A DNA stretch of 64,000 bases from JAKFWF01 sp963732635 (lineage in GTDB: Bacteria; Pseudomonadota; Alphaproteobacteria; Rhizobiales; Hyphomicrobiaceae). The notes beneath the pieces were generated by a model that did not search any database, was not told where the DNA came from, and worked only from the letters and a program-made list of their open reading frames with translations. The position numbers and the translations under genes are program-made. The DNA is taken from contig CAVTAL010000019.1 of NCBI GenBank assembly GCA_963732635.1, positions 310,001 to 374,000 of the forward strand, given 5' to 3'. Below are positions 27,994 to 37,136 of the stretch, one piece after another. Numbering within the stretch: the stretch's first letter is position 1; each line of letters opens with the position of its first letter.

Positions 27994-29323
27994 ATGGCCC
28001 CGCTCGACATGAAACCCAATGAGCTCGAACCCTATTGGATGCCGTTCACGCCGAACCGGGCGTTCAAGAAGAAGCCGCGGCTGTTCTCGGGCGCCAAGGA
28101 CATGCACTTCTTCACCCCCGACGGGCGCAAGGTGATCGAACTCATCGTCGGGCCTGTTCTGCGTCAACGCCGGCCATTGCCGCCAGCCGATCGTGGAAGC
28201 GATCCAGCATGCCGCCGCCAAGCTCGATTTCGCGCCGCCCTTCCAGTACGGCCATCCGCAGGTGTTCGAGTTGTCGTCGCGGCTCGCGCTGATGGCGCCG
28301 GGCGATCTCGACTACGCGCTGTTCGCGAACTCGGGCAGCGAGGCCGTCGACACGGCTTTGAAGGTGGCGCTGGCCTATCACAAGGCGCGCGGTGAGGGCG
28401 CCCGCACCCGCTTCATCGGCCGCGAGCGCGGCTATCACGGCGTCAACTTCGGCGGCCTGTCGGTCGGCGGCATGGTGGCGAACCGCAAGGCCTTCGGCAA
28501 CATGCTGCAGGGCGTTGACCATCTGCCGAGCACTTATGACCGCGCCAAACAGGCGTTTTCGGTCGGGCAGCCGGAATACGGCGAGCACCTCGCCGACGAA
28601 CTGCAGCGCATGATCAACCTGCACGACGCGTCCACCATCGCCGCCGTCATCGTCGAGCCGGTGGCCGGTTCAACCGGCTGCCTCGCGCCGCCCAAGGGCT
28701 ACCTCGAAAAGCTGCGCAAGCTCACCTCTGACAACGGCATCCTGCTGATCTTCGACGAAGTAATTACCGCCTTTGGTCGCCTCGGCCATGCCTTCGCTTC
28801 CGAGCGCTTCGGCGTCACGCCGGACATGATCACCTTCGCCAAGGGCGTCAACAACGGCTCGGTGCCGATGTCGGGCGTAATGGTGCGCAAGGGGATCTAT
28901 GAAACGCACATGACCGGCCCGGATTATCTGGTCGAGCTGTTCCATGGCTACACGTATTCAGGCCATCCGCTGGCGGTCGCAGCCGGCATCGCGACCTTGA
29001 ACCTTTATCGTGACGAAGGCCTGTTCGAGAAGGCGCTGAAGCACGAGAAGCTGTTCGGCGAACTGATGATGAGCCTGAAGAGCGAGCCCAACGTCGTCGA
29101 CATCCGACCGATTGGTCTGATGTGCGGCATCGACCTCAATGCGGCCAATGGCAAACCCGGCTCTCGCGGGTATGAGGCGATCGAGCGCATGTATCACGAG
29201 CACGATCTCTACTGCCGCGTCACTGCGGACACGCTGATTGTGGCGCCGCCGCTGATCGCCACGGAAAGCGACCTGACCCAGATCCGCGACAAGATCGCGA
29301 CAGTGCTGCGCGCGGTCGCCTGA
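27994..29323 (+). CDS. Omega-amino-acid:pyruvate aminotransferase (frameshift)
   Basis: A class III PLP aminotransferase close to beta-alanine:pyruvate transaminase. It opens with LEPYWMPFTPNRAFKKKPRL and continues with GLFCVNAGHCRQPIVEAI, FQYGHPQVFELSSRLA, FANSGSEAVDTALK, GRERGYHGVNFGG, LIFDEVITAFGRLG and the PLP-lysine segment ITFAKGVNNGSVPMSG. The frame is broken by one extra G in the GGG at 28150-28152; corrected, it gives 442 residues, the normal length. The start has GGAGGA upstream. It converts omega-amino acids such as beta-alanine to semialdehydes with pyruvate as acceptor; the precise amine is inference. Confidence 0.9.
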
Positions 29324-29347
29324 GGGTTGCGCAATTGCAACGACTGG

Positions 29348-29375
29348 ACGGGGGCTCGCGAGGGCTCCCGTTTTG
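29348..29375 (+). terminator. Rho-independent terminator after the aminotransferase gene
   Basis: A 10-base-pair stem (two G-U pairs) closed by a GCGA tetraloop at 29348-29371 is followed by TTTTGTTGT. It lies 24 bases past the stop. Confidence 0.75.
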
Positions 29376-29517
29376 TTGTGTGGTAGTAGTAGAATTCTGG
29401 TGATTGTTGTTTGGCAGTCGTTGCAACTACCCCGTGCCATCGTGAAGCATCGTAGTTACCGAATCGGAGTGGCTTCAATGCCCGCTCTGGTAGTGCTTCA
29501 CCTGAAGGCAGAACCCA

Positions 29518-31136
29518 TTGACGGACCCGAAGCCGAACCGCCCCGCCAAACCGAAACGGACGAACGATCCCGTGCGCAATGGGCTAGTCATCGTATCGAT
29601 GACGGTGGTTGCGCTGGCGCTCGGCATTGGTCTGCATCTCCAGTTCGCGCTGGCGTTTTGGCTGGCGGTGGTCGCGGCGCTGTCGGTCTACGTGGCGTTG
29701 CTATCGACTCATATCCTGGTGCGGCGCAGTGAGCGGATCGACAGTCTGCAGCGCGAAGTGGCGCGCCTGGAAGCTAGAGCCGGCAAGCCGGGCACGACCC
29801 CCGATGGTTACATCGTGCCGAGTGGTCCCGGTGCCTACCAGCCGCCGCGGGCGGCTGCGGTGTCACCAGCAAATGATGCTGTTCCGAACTCTCAGGCGCC
29901 AACCACGGACTATTGGAATTTCGCGCCTTCGAAGACAGCGGCCGCCGAGCAACGCTCAAGTGTGGAGGCGCAAGCGCTGGGGACACGGCGGCTGCCGAAG
30001 TTGCCACGCGGCAGCGCGACGAGGATGCCGAGAAAATTAATGCCGTGATTAAGAAGCTCGCTGCCGATCTTACCCAGGGCCAGGCAGCGCTTGAGCGCAC
30101 GCATGAGTTGGAGCGCGCAAGCGCATCGGGCGCTTCGATCGCGAAGACCGAACTGGTGCCGGCTGCGGTGCTGGTGCCACGACCGGAAATCGACCGGGTG
30201 GCGGCTGCGGAGCTCGACGATTCGGTTGCTGCGTTGCACGCCGCCGCCGATGCCATGCGCGAGGCTGGCCGGTCGATGGAGCGTCCAACTCTGGAAAAGA
30301 GTGTCCCCTCGCGCCACACAATCGCGCCACCTCCGCTGCCGAAAATCGTACGGCAGAATGATCCAGCGCGCAGTCGCCTTGCCGCGGTTGCCGACGCGCT
30401 CGATCGCGAGCGCTTCGACATCATGCTGGAACCGATCCTTGGTCTCGGCGACCGCCGCGCCCAGCATTACGTGGTGTCGGTGCGTCTGTGTGATGGTCTC
30501 GGGGACAGCAGCTCGGGCTTCGGCATCGAGCGCACGGCGCCGGGCTCGGGTCTGCTGCCGCTGCTCGATGCAGTCAAGGTCGAGGGGGCGGCTCGAGTTG
30601 CGTGGCGCATGGAAGACCGCGCAAAGTCAGGCGCTCTGTTCTCGCAGTTGGCGGGGGAGTCGCTGGTCAGCGACAGATTCTTGAACCGTTTCGCGGATAC
30701 CTACCGCCAGGGTGAAACACTGAGCGGGCGACTTGTGTTGTCGTTCCGGCAGGTGGAATTGCGCACGTTCTCCGAACTCCAGTGGTCGACGCTGCGCGAC
30801 ATGGCCGATCTCGGCTTTCGGTTCTGCCTCGACGACATCACCACGCTCGATCTCGATTTCGCCGCCCTCGCCACTGCCGGCTTCACGTTCGCAAGACTTG
30901 ATGCCGATACCTTCATCGAGGGACTGCCGATCGATGCCGGCATCATTCCGGCAGCCGACATCTGCCGCCACTTTGCCGGAGTCGGGCTCGCGGTCATCGT
31001 TGCCGGCATCGCCGATGAGGCGGTCGCACGCCAGTTGCAGAACTACGGCGTAGAGCTGGGGCATGGTGGACTGTTCGGGGGCGCGCGGCCCGTCAAGGCC
31101 GACGTTTTACGGAACCCGCACGCGGCGGTGGCTTGA
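29518..31136 (+). CDS. Membrane protein with degenerate EAL domain (frameshift)
   Basis: The N-terminus (from a TTG start) has two membrane helices (NGLVIVSMTVVALALGIGL and FALAFWLAVVAALSVYVAL), then a coiled-coil segment, a Pro/Ala-rich linker and a C-terminal EAL-type domain. The frame breaks at a G run at 29979-29982; restoring one base joins EAQALG to DTAAAEVATRQRDEDAEKI and gives about 539 residues. In the EAL domain the signature E-A-L is replaced (YVVSVRL) and the DDFG-type loop reads LDDITTLDLDF, so c-di-GMP phosphodiesterase activity is unlikely. It is more likely a binding or scaffold protein. Confidence 0.75.
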
Positions 31137-31168
31137 ACAGACGCCACCGTGCGTTTATGGCATGCCGC

Positions 31169-32032
31169 ATGAACACAAACGCCCCCCCCGCCGTCCCGCT
31201 GCTCACCTCCGTCAAGGCCCTCGCCGCCACCAGCGATGCCTGGATCTGCGACATTTGGGGTGTGATGCACAACGGCGTCGCACCCTTCCTGGCTGCTGCC
31301 GAGGCGGCGCAGGCGTTCCGGGCCCAGGGTGGCACCATTTGCCTGTTGACCAACGCGCCCAGACCGCACGGTTCGGTAATCGCGCAGATGGATGGCATCG
31401 GCGTGCCTGAGGGCATCTATGACGCGGTGGTAACGTCGGGTGATCTGACCCGACAGTTGATCACGCAGCGGCCGAACAAGCAGCTGTTCCATCTTGGTCC
31501 GCCCCGCGACGAGGCGATCTTCGAGGGGCTCGACGTCGAAATGATCGGTCCCGACAAGGCCGATTTCGTGATCTGCTCGGGCTACTACAACGACGAAGTC
31601 GAGACGCCGGACGACTATGCCGAGATGCTGGCAATGTTCCAGCGCAACGACGCGCTGATGGTCTGCGCCAACCCGGATATCGTGGTCGAGCGCGGCCACC
31701 GGCTGGTCTATTGCGCTGGCGCGCTGGCCGAAGCCTACGAAAAAATTGGCGGGCGGGTGATCTATGCCGGCAAGCCGCACGGCCCCGCCTACGAAATGGC
31801 GTTGGCCGCGATCGAGAAGGCGCGCGGGGGCAAGGTTTCGAAAGATCGCATCCTAGGCATCGGCGATGCGTTGCGCACCGACATGGCGGGGGCCGCCAAC
31901 TTCGGCATCCGCTCGCTGTTCATCGGCAGTGCGCTGCACGTGAAGGGTGCACTCGACGCGCCGACGTTGGCCGGCCTGTTCGAGGGCAGCGCCGTCAAGC
32001 CAGTGGGCGCCATGGACGGGTTGCGGTGGTGA
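31169..32032 (+). CDS. HAD-superfamily hydrolase, subfamily IIA (TIGR01459-like)
   Basis: A 287-residue HAD hydrolase. Motif I is ICDIWGVMHNG with the nucleophile Asp and cap region of class IIA enzymes, motif II is LLTNAPRPHGSV, the lysine motif is YAGKPHGPAYEMAL, and the late acidic motif is ILGIGDALRTDMAGAANFG. Members of this alphaproteobacterial group are annotated as NagD-like phosphatases of unknown substrate. A start 12 bases earlier is possible. It follows the EAL gene by 32 bases and may share its transcript. Confidence 0.85.
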   Translation: MNTNAPPAVPLLTSVKALAATSDAWICDIWGVMHNGVAPFLAAAEAAQAFRAQGGTICLLTNAPRPHGSVIAQMDGIGVPEGIYDAVVTSGDLTRQLITQRPNKQLFHLGPPRDEAIFEGLDVEMIGPDKADFVICSGYYNDEVETPDDYAEMLAMFQRNDALMVCANPDIVVERGHRLVYCAGALAEAYEKIGGRVIYAGKPHGPAYEMALAAIEKARGGKVSKDRILGIGDALRTDMAGAANFGIRSLFIGSALHVKGALDAPTLAGLFEGSAVKPVGAMDGLRW

Positions 32033-32225
32033 GCGCGGAGCAACGTGCTGATTTGGCAGCATAAAGATCTGTACGAAACTTTTATCCGCAGAAGCCCATC
32101 CTGCAGCCGAGACTCGATGCATCAACAGTGCGTGCATGAATTATTGGCACACGGCGTGACTTGCGGCCACGCTGTGCTATGCTGCCCGCCACGCCTACCC
32201 TGTCCAGATATGTTGGCTCTGCGTG

Positions 32226-32615
32226 ATGACACCCGCTCCCAAATGCGCACTGATCGTGGATGATGATCCGATATTGCTTGAGCTGTTGGACACCATGCTC
32301 CGCGCACGGGGCGTCAACACGGTCCTGAGGGCCAGTGATGGCAAGTCGGCCAAGGCGCTGCTGGAGCAGCATCGCTCTGTCATAGATCTGATTACAACCG
32401 ACCTCAACATGCCGGAATTCGATGGCGTCGAGTTTTTGATGTATCTCAGTGAAGTGAAGTTTACCGGCAAACTTGCCATTATCAGCGGGGCGGAGCGAAC
32501 TGTCGTCGCTGCCGCAGCCAAGTTGGCGTCGATCTATCGGATTGACTACATTGGTCTCCTGAAGAAGCCGGTGACAGCCACAGCGTTGGACGATCTGCTG
32601 AGCGGTGCGCGATAA
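32226..32615 (+). CDS. Stand-alone response regulator receiver protein
   Basis: A 129-residue single receiver domain with no output domain. The acidic pocket is ALIVDDDP, the phospho-acceptor aspartate lies in LITTDLNMPEFDG, the switch Ser is in AIISGAE and the conserved lysine in LLKKPV. A GTG one codon earlier may be the start. No kinase is adjacent, so its partner is not visible. It could act as a phosphate sink or protein-interaction switch. Confidence 0.88.
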   Translation: MTPAPKCALIVDDDPILLELLDTMLRARGVNTVLRASDGKSAKALLEQHRSVIDLITTDLNMPEFDGVEFLMYLSEVKFTGKLAIISGAERTVVAAAAKLASIYRIDYIGLLKKPVTATALDDLLSGAR

Positions 32616-32647
32616 CTAGCGGACGACAAGGTCTCGCCGCCCATGCC

Positions 32648-33646
32648 TTACACCACCAGCACGATCTTACCGATGTGCTGTCCGCCGTCCATGCGGGCGT
32701 GGGCATCGCAGGCCTTGGCCAGCGGGTAGGTTGAATCCATCACGATCTTGATGCGGCCGTCGGCCAGCATCGGCAGGATGTAGGTCTCTAGTCCGCGCGC
32801 GAACGAGGCCTTGATCTCGTTGGTGCGGACCCGCAGCGTCGAGCCGGTGATGGTCACCCGCTTCATCATCATGCGCTGCAGGTCGGCGGTGACCTGGGCG
32901 CCCTTCTGGAAGGCGATGCAGACGATGCGGCCATCTTCGGCCGCGCAAATGATATCGCGGTCGATGTAGTCGGCACCGACCATATCGAGGATCAAATCGG
33001 CACCGTGGCCCCCCGTGATCTCCTTCACCGCTTCGACGAAATCCGTGGTGCTGTAGTCGATCGCCGCATCGGCGCCGAGTTTCAGGCAAGCTGTACACTT
33101 CTCGGCCGACCCGGCGGTGACGATCACTTTGGCACCGAAGGCCTTGGCCATCTGGATCGCGGCAACGCCGATGCCGCTCGAGCCGCCGTGGATCAGCAGC
33201 CATTCGCCGCGCTTCAGTCGGCCGCGCTCAAACACGTTGTTCCAGACGGTGAAGAAGGTTTCCGGCATGCCGGCGGCGTGCACCATGTCAAGGCCGACTG
33301 GTACCGGCAGGCATGAACCTTCCTCCGCGATCGTATGGGTGGCATAGCCGCCACCATTGACGAGGGCCATCACCGCGTCGCCGACCTTGAAGCGGGTGAC
33401 GCCGGCGCCCACGGCTGCGACGTGGCCGGCGATTTCAAGGCCCGGGATTGGCGAATGGCCCTTGGGCGCGGGATAGAGCCCCTTGCGCTGTTGTACGTCG
33501 GGGCGGTTGACGCCGCAGGCTACGTTACGCACCAGCAGCTGGCCGCGGCCGGGCTCCGGCATTGCAACCTCACGCGGGATGAGCACTTCCGGCCCACCCT
33601 TGCCTTCGATGACGATGGCGGTCATGGTTTTCGAGCTGCTCGTCAT
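32648..33646 (-). CDS. NAD(P)H:quinone oxidoreductase, zeta-crystallin/PIG3-like
   Basis: A 332-residue medium-chain dehydrogenase/reductase without the zinc ligands of alcohol dehydrogenase. Segments include GVNRPDVQQRKGLYP, PIPGLEIAGHVAAVG, the cofactor loop HGGSSGIGVAAIQMAKAFG and DLILDMVGADYI, as in PIG3-like quinone oxidoreductases. It reduces quinones or related electron acceptors with NADPH. The start at 33646 gives the normal N-terminus; upstream residues of the open frame are not conserved. Confidence 0.9.
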   Translation of the reverse strand: MTSSSKTMTAIVIEGKGGPEVLIPREVAMPEPGRGQLLVRNVACGVNRPDVQQRKGLYPAPKGHSPIPGLEIAGHVAAVGAGVTRFKVGDAVMALVNGGGYATHTIAEEGSCLPVPVGLDMVHAAGMPETFFTVWNNVFERGRLKRGEWLLIHGGSSGIGVAAIQMAKAFGAKVIVTAGSAEKCTACLKLGADAAIDYSTTDFVEAVKEITGGHGADLILDMVGADYIDRDIICAAEDGRIVCIAFQKGAQVTADLQRMMMKRVTITGSTLRVRTNEIKASFARGLETYILPMLADGRIKIVMDSTYPLAKACDAHARMDGGQHIGKIVLVV

Positions 33647-33723
33647 GGGGTGTCTCCACAGGATCAATTGTCCTAAGACATGCCCGATGATGGGCAAAGG
33701 AGCAACCGTCGCGGGAGGCTTTC

Positions 33724-33913
33724 ATGGACTGGGACGACGTGCGGCCGAAGCCGCAGGCAAAGGCAGTGATCGGTGAAGACTTGAAGCGGCACTCGATTGC
33801 CGACTTGCGGCAGCGGATTGCCGATTGCGAGGCTGAGATCACCCGCGTGCGCTCCGAACTAGCCGGCCGCGAGGCGCACGAAATCCGCCGCCAGCCGCCT
33901 GTTCAAGAAGTAA
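33724..33913 (+). CDS. DUF1192 protein (single frameshift)
   Basis: A small alphaproteobacterial protein of unknown role. The N-terminus (MDWDDVRPKPQAKAV) and the coiled-coil core (LKRHSIADLRQRIADCEAEI, then TRVRSEL) match DUF1192. As written, the frame runs on to 33984 with a non-family tail. Dropping one A from the AAA at 33881-33883 gives SAASRLFKK and a stop at 33911, the normal 62-residue size. It lies divergent from the quinone oxidoreductase gene, 77 bases apart. Confidence 0.8.
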
Positions 33914-33964
33914 ACGACACTGCCGCGCGAAGGGGCGTCGGCTGGAACACTTTGTTTGCCATTT

Positions 33965-33993
33965 ACGATTTGTTATGCGTGTGAGGCTATATT
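33965..33993 (+). promoter_or_regulatory. Possible promoter for the small-RNA locus
   Basis: A good -10 (TATATT, 33988-33993) has only a weak -35 (ACGATT) 17 bases upstream. The start point would be about base 34000. Confidence 0.4.
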
Positions 33994-33999
33994 GAACGC

Positions 34000-34097
34000 C
34001 ATCCAGTGATCTGGATCTCCCGTGGCGATACCCTGCCACCGGTGTTTGACGCCTCCTGTTGACCTTCGAGCCGCTCCACACGAGCGGCTCTTTTTTT
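34000..34097 (+). ncRNA. Candidate small RNA with three stem-loops and a terminator
   Basis: Between the DUF1192 and rcdA genes there is a stretch that fits no coding frame but has clear structure. Stem-loop 1 is ATCCAG-TGAT-CTGGAT (34001-34016). Stem-loop 2 is GTGGC/GCCAC (34022-34039). A single-stranded CCTCCT (34052-34057), complementary to a Shine-Dalgarno sequence, follows. It ends with a terminator, GAGCCGCT/AGCGGCTC (34068-34090) plus seven T. This layout resembles alphaproteobacterial trans-acting sRNAs with anti-ribosome-binding-site motifs. No named family could be assigned from memory. Confidence 0.6.
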
Positions 34098-34218
34098 GCG
34101 GCGTGCTCTTTGCATGCGCCCTCAAATGTTCCTATTCTGGGACGACTTGTTAACTGTCGAATGCGAATATGCACGTCGATCGCTATCGTTCCCTGTGGTG
34201 TTCCGAGTTGGTCCAGTC

Positions 34219-34758
34219 ATGAGCACAAAGTCCGGTTTCTTCGAGATGCGTGGCAGCGGTTCCACGACCATCTCGTTCGGTGAGCGCTTCGCCTCATCGG
34301 AGCAATTCGATGCAGTGTTCAAGGAGGGCATGGCCCTCGTCGAGCGCACCGCCGCATATCTCGACGGCGATGGCCGTCGCGATGCCAAGGGCCTCAAGGC
34401 GCCCGTAACCGTTATCTACGCTTCGGAGAGCATGCGGCTGACGACGCGGCTGCTCGAACTCGCCTCGTGGCTGCTGGTGCGGCGCGGCCTCAAGGAGGGC
34501 GAGTTGACGCAAGCCGAAGCCGCCAAGAAGCGTGAGCGCATTAAACTCAGGCCGTTCGGTCGTCCATCGCACATCCAGCAGTTTGCCGAGTTGCCGGTCG
34601 GCCTGCGCGTGCTGATCGAAGAAAGCTTCGCGCTCAATGATCGCATTATGCAGCTTGATCGCGCCATCGAGAAGCCGGCTGACCTGTCGGTGCCCAATCC
34701 GGTCGCCAACCAGATGGCCGCGCTCAATCGCGCTTTTGGCCTTGCCGCGCGGCGGTGA
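34219..34758 (+). CDS. rcdA: RcdA-type regulator of CtrA degradation (DUF1465)
   Basis: A 179-residue DUF1465 protein. FASSEQFDAVFKEGMALVERTAAYLDGDGR and ESMRLTTRLLELASWLLVRRGLKEGE match Caulobacter RcdA, the adaptor that helps ClpXP degrade CtrA at the onset of replication. The C-terminal helix ends in NPVANQMAALNRAFGL. The start at 34219 matches the family; the longer open frame upstream reads into the intergenic region. Role in this organism is inferred from the family. Confidence 0.88.
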   Translation: MSTKSGFFEMRGSGSTTISFGERFASSEQFDAVFKEGMALVERTAAYLDGDGRRDAKGLKAPVTVIYASESMRLTTRLLELASWLLVRRGLKEGELTQAEAAKKRERIKLRPFGRPSHIQQFAELPVGLRVLIEESFALNDRIMQLDRAIEKPADLSVPNPVANQMAALNRAFGLAARR

Positions 34759-34828
34759 GCGAGCCGCAACGCAAAATGGCCGGCCACTCAAACGAGTGCC
34801 GGCCCGTGAGGCGCGATAAAGTCTTGGT

Positions 34829-35053
34829 CTAGAACAGACCTTCGAACTTCTTTTTAAACTTCGAAAGACGGCCGCCGCGATCCATCAGACGCTGATCGCC
34901 ACCGGTCCAGGCCGGGTGGGTGCTCGGGTCGATGTCGAGCGTTAGCTGATCGCCTTCGGCGCCGTAGGTCGAATAGGTCATGAATGACGTGCCATCGGTC
35001 ATAACCACCTTGATCTGGTGGTAATCGGGATGCAGATCGGCGTCTTTTTTCAT
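34829..35053 (-). CDS. rpmE: Ribosomal protein L31, zinc-free type
   Basis: The 74-residue product begins MKKDADLHPDYHQIKVVMTDG and ends RLSKFKKKFEGLF, an L31. It lacks all four zinc cysteines of the classical C+ form, so it is of the C- (zinc-independent) class. Start set at 35053 by homology; the open frame continues upstream without sense. A GC-rich inverted repeat at 34778-34804 (GAGTG/CACTC core) follows the stop and may end transcription. Confidence 0.95.
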   Translation of the reverse strand: MKKDADLHPDYHQIKVVMTDGTSFMTYSTYGAEGDQLTLDIDPSTHPAWTGGDQRLMDRGGRLSKFKKKFEGLF

Positions 35054-35242
35054 TGTCTCGTCTCTCGTGCCTGAATGCCCGCCGACGGTCACGCGTGGCG
35101 TGATCCGCGAACAGGCCGCAAATGTCGGTAAAACCGGCTCAGGCGCGGTCATTACTGGAAACGGCCCCTCGGCACAAGAGGCGATATCGGGGGCAGGTGC
35201 CTTGCGGTAGCCGATTAACCGGGCTTCAGCCCAATTGGGTTA

Positions 35243-35968
35243 GTGTCGCGGCTAAACTCGGTCCGGGATCTAACGCGCGTGGCGTGGCAAGACAAACCTC
35301 TGGCGGTGACGGCGAAGCGCGTCGGCGTGGCGGCGCTCGTCGGACTGCGAACGACCGGACATGTGGTTGCAACTATCGTTGCGCCGGGCGGGGCGATCCT
35401 GCGGCTGGTCTTGCGCCGTATCTTCGAAGTTCTGTTCGCGCTCGTCTTGTTGTTCGAAGAATGGGGTTGGCGCCCGCTGGCCGCATTGCTGGCGCGGCTG
35501 GCAAAGTTTCCATTTTTCGCCCGGTTGGAGGCAATGATTGTCAAACTGCCGCCCTATGGCGCATTGGCCGCGTTCGTGACGCCTAGTCTGCTGATCTTGC
35601 CACTCAAATTAATAGCGCTTTACCTGATCACCGCTGGCCATGCAGTGATGGCGGCGCTGCTGTTTATCGGCGCCAAAATCGCCGGTACTGCGATCCTGGC
35701 GCGGCTGTTCATGCTGACACAACCGAAGCTGATGCAGATCAGCTGGTTCGCCAGTGCCTACAATTTCCTGATGCCTTGGAAGGACCGGATGTTTGCCGCG
35801 ATCCGTGCATCCTGGGCATGGCGCTATGGGCGGATCCTCAAGTATCGGGTGGGGCAGGCAATCAAGGCGCGTTGGGTTGAGGTGCGTCCACGCCTCATGG
35901 AACTGCGCGACCGACTGATCGCGCAGGGAAGAGCCACGATTACCCAGATTCGGGCGTGGTGGGGCTGA
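35243..35968 (+). CDS. Conserved membrane protein of unknown function
   Basis: A 241-residue protein from a GTG start. It has hydrophobic segments near residues 46-70 and in the middle (LILPLKLIALYLITAGHAVMAALLFIGAKIAGTAIL), and a very basic C-terminal tail. The segments WGWRPLAALLARLAKFPFF, ARLEAMIVKLPPYGALAAF and QISWFASAYNFLMPWKD look conserved and are familiar from hyphomicrobial genomes, but no function is known. Divergent from rpmE. Confidence 0.7.
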   Translation: MSRLNSVRDLTRVAWQDKPLAVTAKRVGVAALVGLRTTGHVVATIVAPGGAILRLVLRRIFEVLFALVLLFEEWGWRPLAALLARLAKFPFFARLEAMIVKLPPYGALAAFVTPSLLILPLKLIALYLITAGHAVMAALLFIGAKIAGTAILARLFMLTQPKLMQISWFASAYNFLMPWKDRMFAAIRASWAWRYGRILKYRVGQAIKARWVEVRPRLMELRDRLIAQGRATITQIRAWWG

Positions 35969-35987
35969 GGCTTCGTCCGGCCGGCAC

Positions 35988-36974
35988 CTATAGGCGATAG
36001 ACGCGCGCGGCGGTGTCGTGGAACAGGGCCGCGCGCTCAGGTGCCGAATAGCCCTTGGTCAGCCGCTTGAAGGCATTCCAAAGCACGGTGTAGCTCGAAC
36101 TGACCTTGTCGACCGGAAAGTTCGACTCGAACATGCAGCGGCCAACTCCGAACTTCTCGATGGAGTGCTCGAAATAGCGCCGGCTGGGTTCGAGCAATTC
36201 CACGCTCGACGGCGGCTTGGCCCGCTCGTGCCAGCCGAAGCCGTTGATCTCCATGTTGATGCCGCCGAGCTTGGCAATGACGTTGGGGCAGGCCGCCAAC
36301 TCGTCGATGTCGACTTTCCAGGCGGCAAACACGTCGTCTTGGCGGCCGGCGTAGGGGCCGATGCCGACCGGGCCGCCGAAATGATCGAGAATAATGACTG
36401 TGTCGGGGAAGGCACGGGCGAGGCTTGTCGCATCCTTGATTTGCGTGTGCGCGCACCACACTTCGAAGCTCAATTTACGCGGGGCCAAATGTTTGAACCC
36501 GGCACGAAAGTCGTCGCGCAACAGGAGCCCTTCGGGTGGGTCCGTACGATGGTTGGGTACGTCCGGGCTCGCATGCCAGAACGCGCCGCGTCGGATGCCA
36601 CGAAACCGTCCACCGCCGGCGGCAATGTGGGCATCCAGCACTTCGGCCGATCGATCGCCAATGCGCAGGTCGCAGGTGCCGACGATGCCAGCGGCAATTC
36701 GCGATTTGCCATAACGGCCGGACGCGCTCATGGCGGCAATGCCGTTTACGAACTCGGTTTCCCCGACCGGACGCAGATGTTCCGGTCCGTGCGCCTTGAA
36801 CATCTGGCCGCATTCAATGAACACGGTCGACACGATGTTATGTCCGCCGCCAACCACATCGTTGGTGATCTCGTCGATCAGGTAGCGGCTCTGGACGCCG
36901 CCGGCCCAGTGGTCCCACAGGTGATGATGCGGGTCGCAGATCGGCAGTTCTGGTTCGAGGGCGGTCTCCTGCAC
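35988..36974 (-). CDS. Amidohydrolase family protein (LigI-like TIM barrel)
   Basis: A 328-residue amidohydrolase_2 protein. The metal-binding H-x-H motif is ICDPHHHLWDH, with further ligands in ILDHFGGPVG and in MFESNFPVDK near the end. This layout is shared with 2-pyrone-4,6-dicarboxylate lactonases and related hydrolases. The frame opens at a GTG (VQETALEPELP), but sequence upstream reads QAWLDC in the same frame and an ATG at 37026 (MEETPGPTTNQ) lies in another frame; one extra base near 36990 would join them. Substrate unknown. Confidence 0.85.
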   Translation of the reverse strand: MQETALEPELPICDPHHHLWDHWAGGVQSRYLIDEITNDVVGGGHNIVSTVFIECGQMFKAHGPEHLRPVGETEFVNGIAAMSASGRYGKSRIAAGIVGTCDLRIGDRSAEVLDAHIAAGGGRFRGIRRGAFWHASPDVPNHRTDPPEGLLLRDDFRAGFKHLAPRKLSFEVWCAHTQIKDATSLARAFPDTVIILDHFGGPVGIGPYAGRQDDVFAAWKVDIDELAACPNVIAKLGGINMEINGFGWHERAKPPSSVELLEPSRRYFEHSIEKFGVGRCMFESNFPVDKVSSSYTVLWNAFKRLTKGYSAPERAALFHDTAARVYRL

Positions 36975-37136
36975 GCAATCGAGCCACGCCTGATTGGTTG
37001 GTTGTTGGGCCAGGGGTTTCCTCCATCGTTTGCTGGGGTGAGACTATGCGGCCCTACAACCGCTTGCCAAGTGGCGGCGGGGGAGGGATGTTGCGCCCTG
37101 AACCCATTCAATTCAGATCCTGGCGGAGCCTGACCC

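Noticed and set aside
36018..37133. A 371-codon plus-strand frame opposite the amidohydrolase
   Set aside because: The minus-strand protein has clear metal-binding motifs; the plus-strand frame has no recognisable domain.
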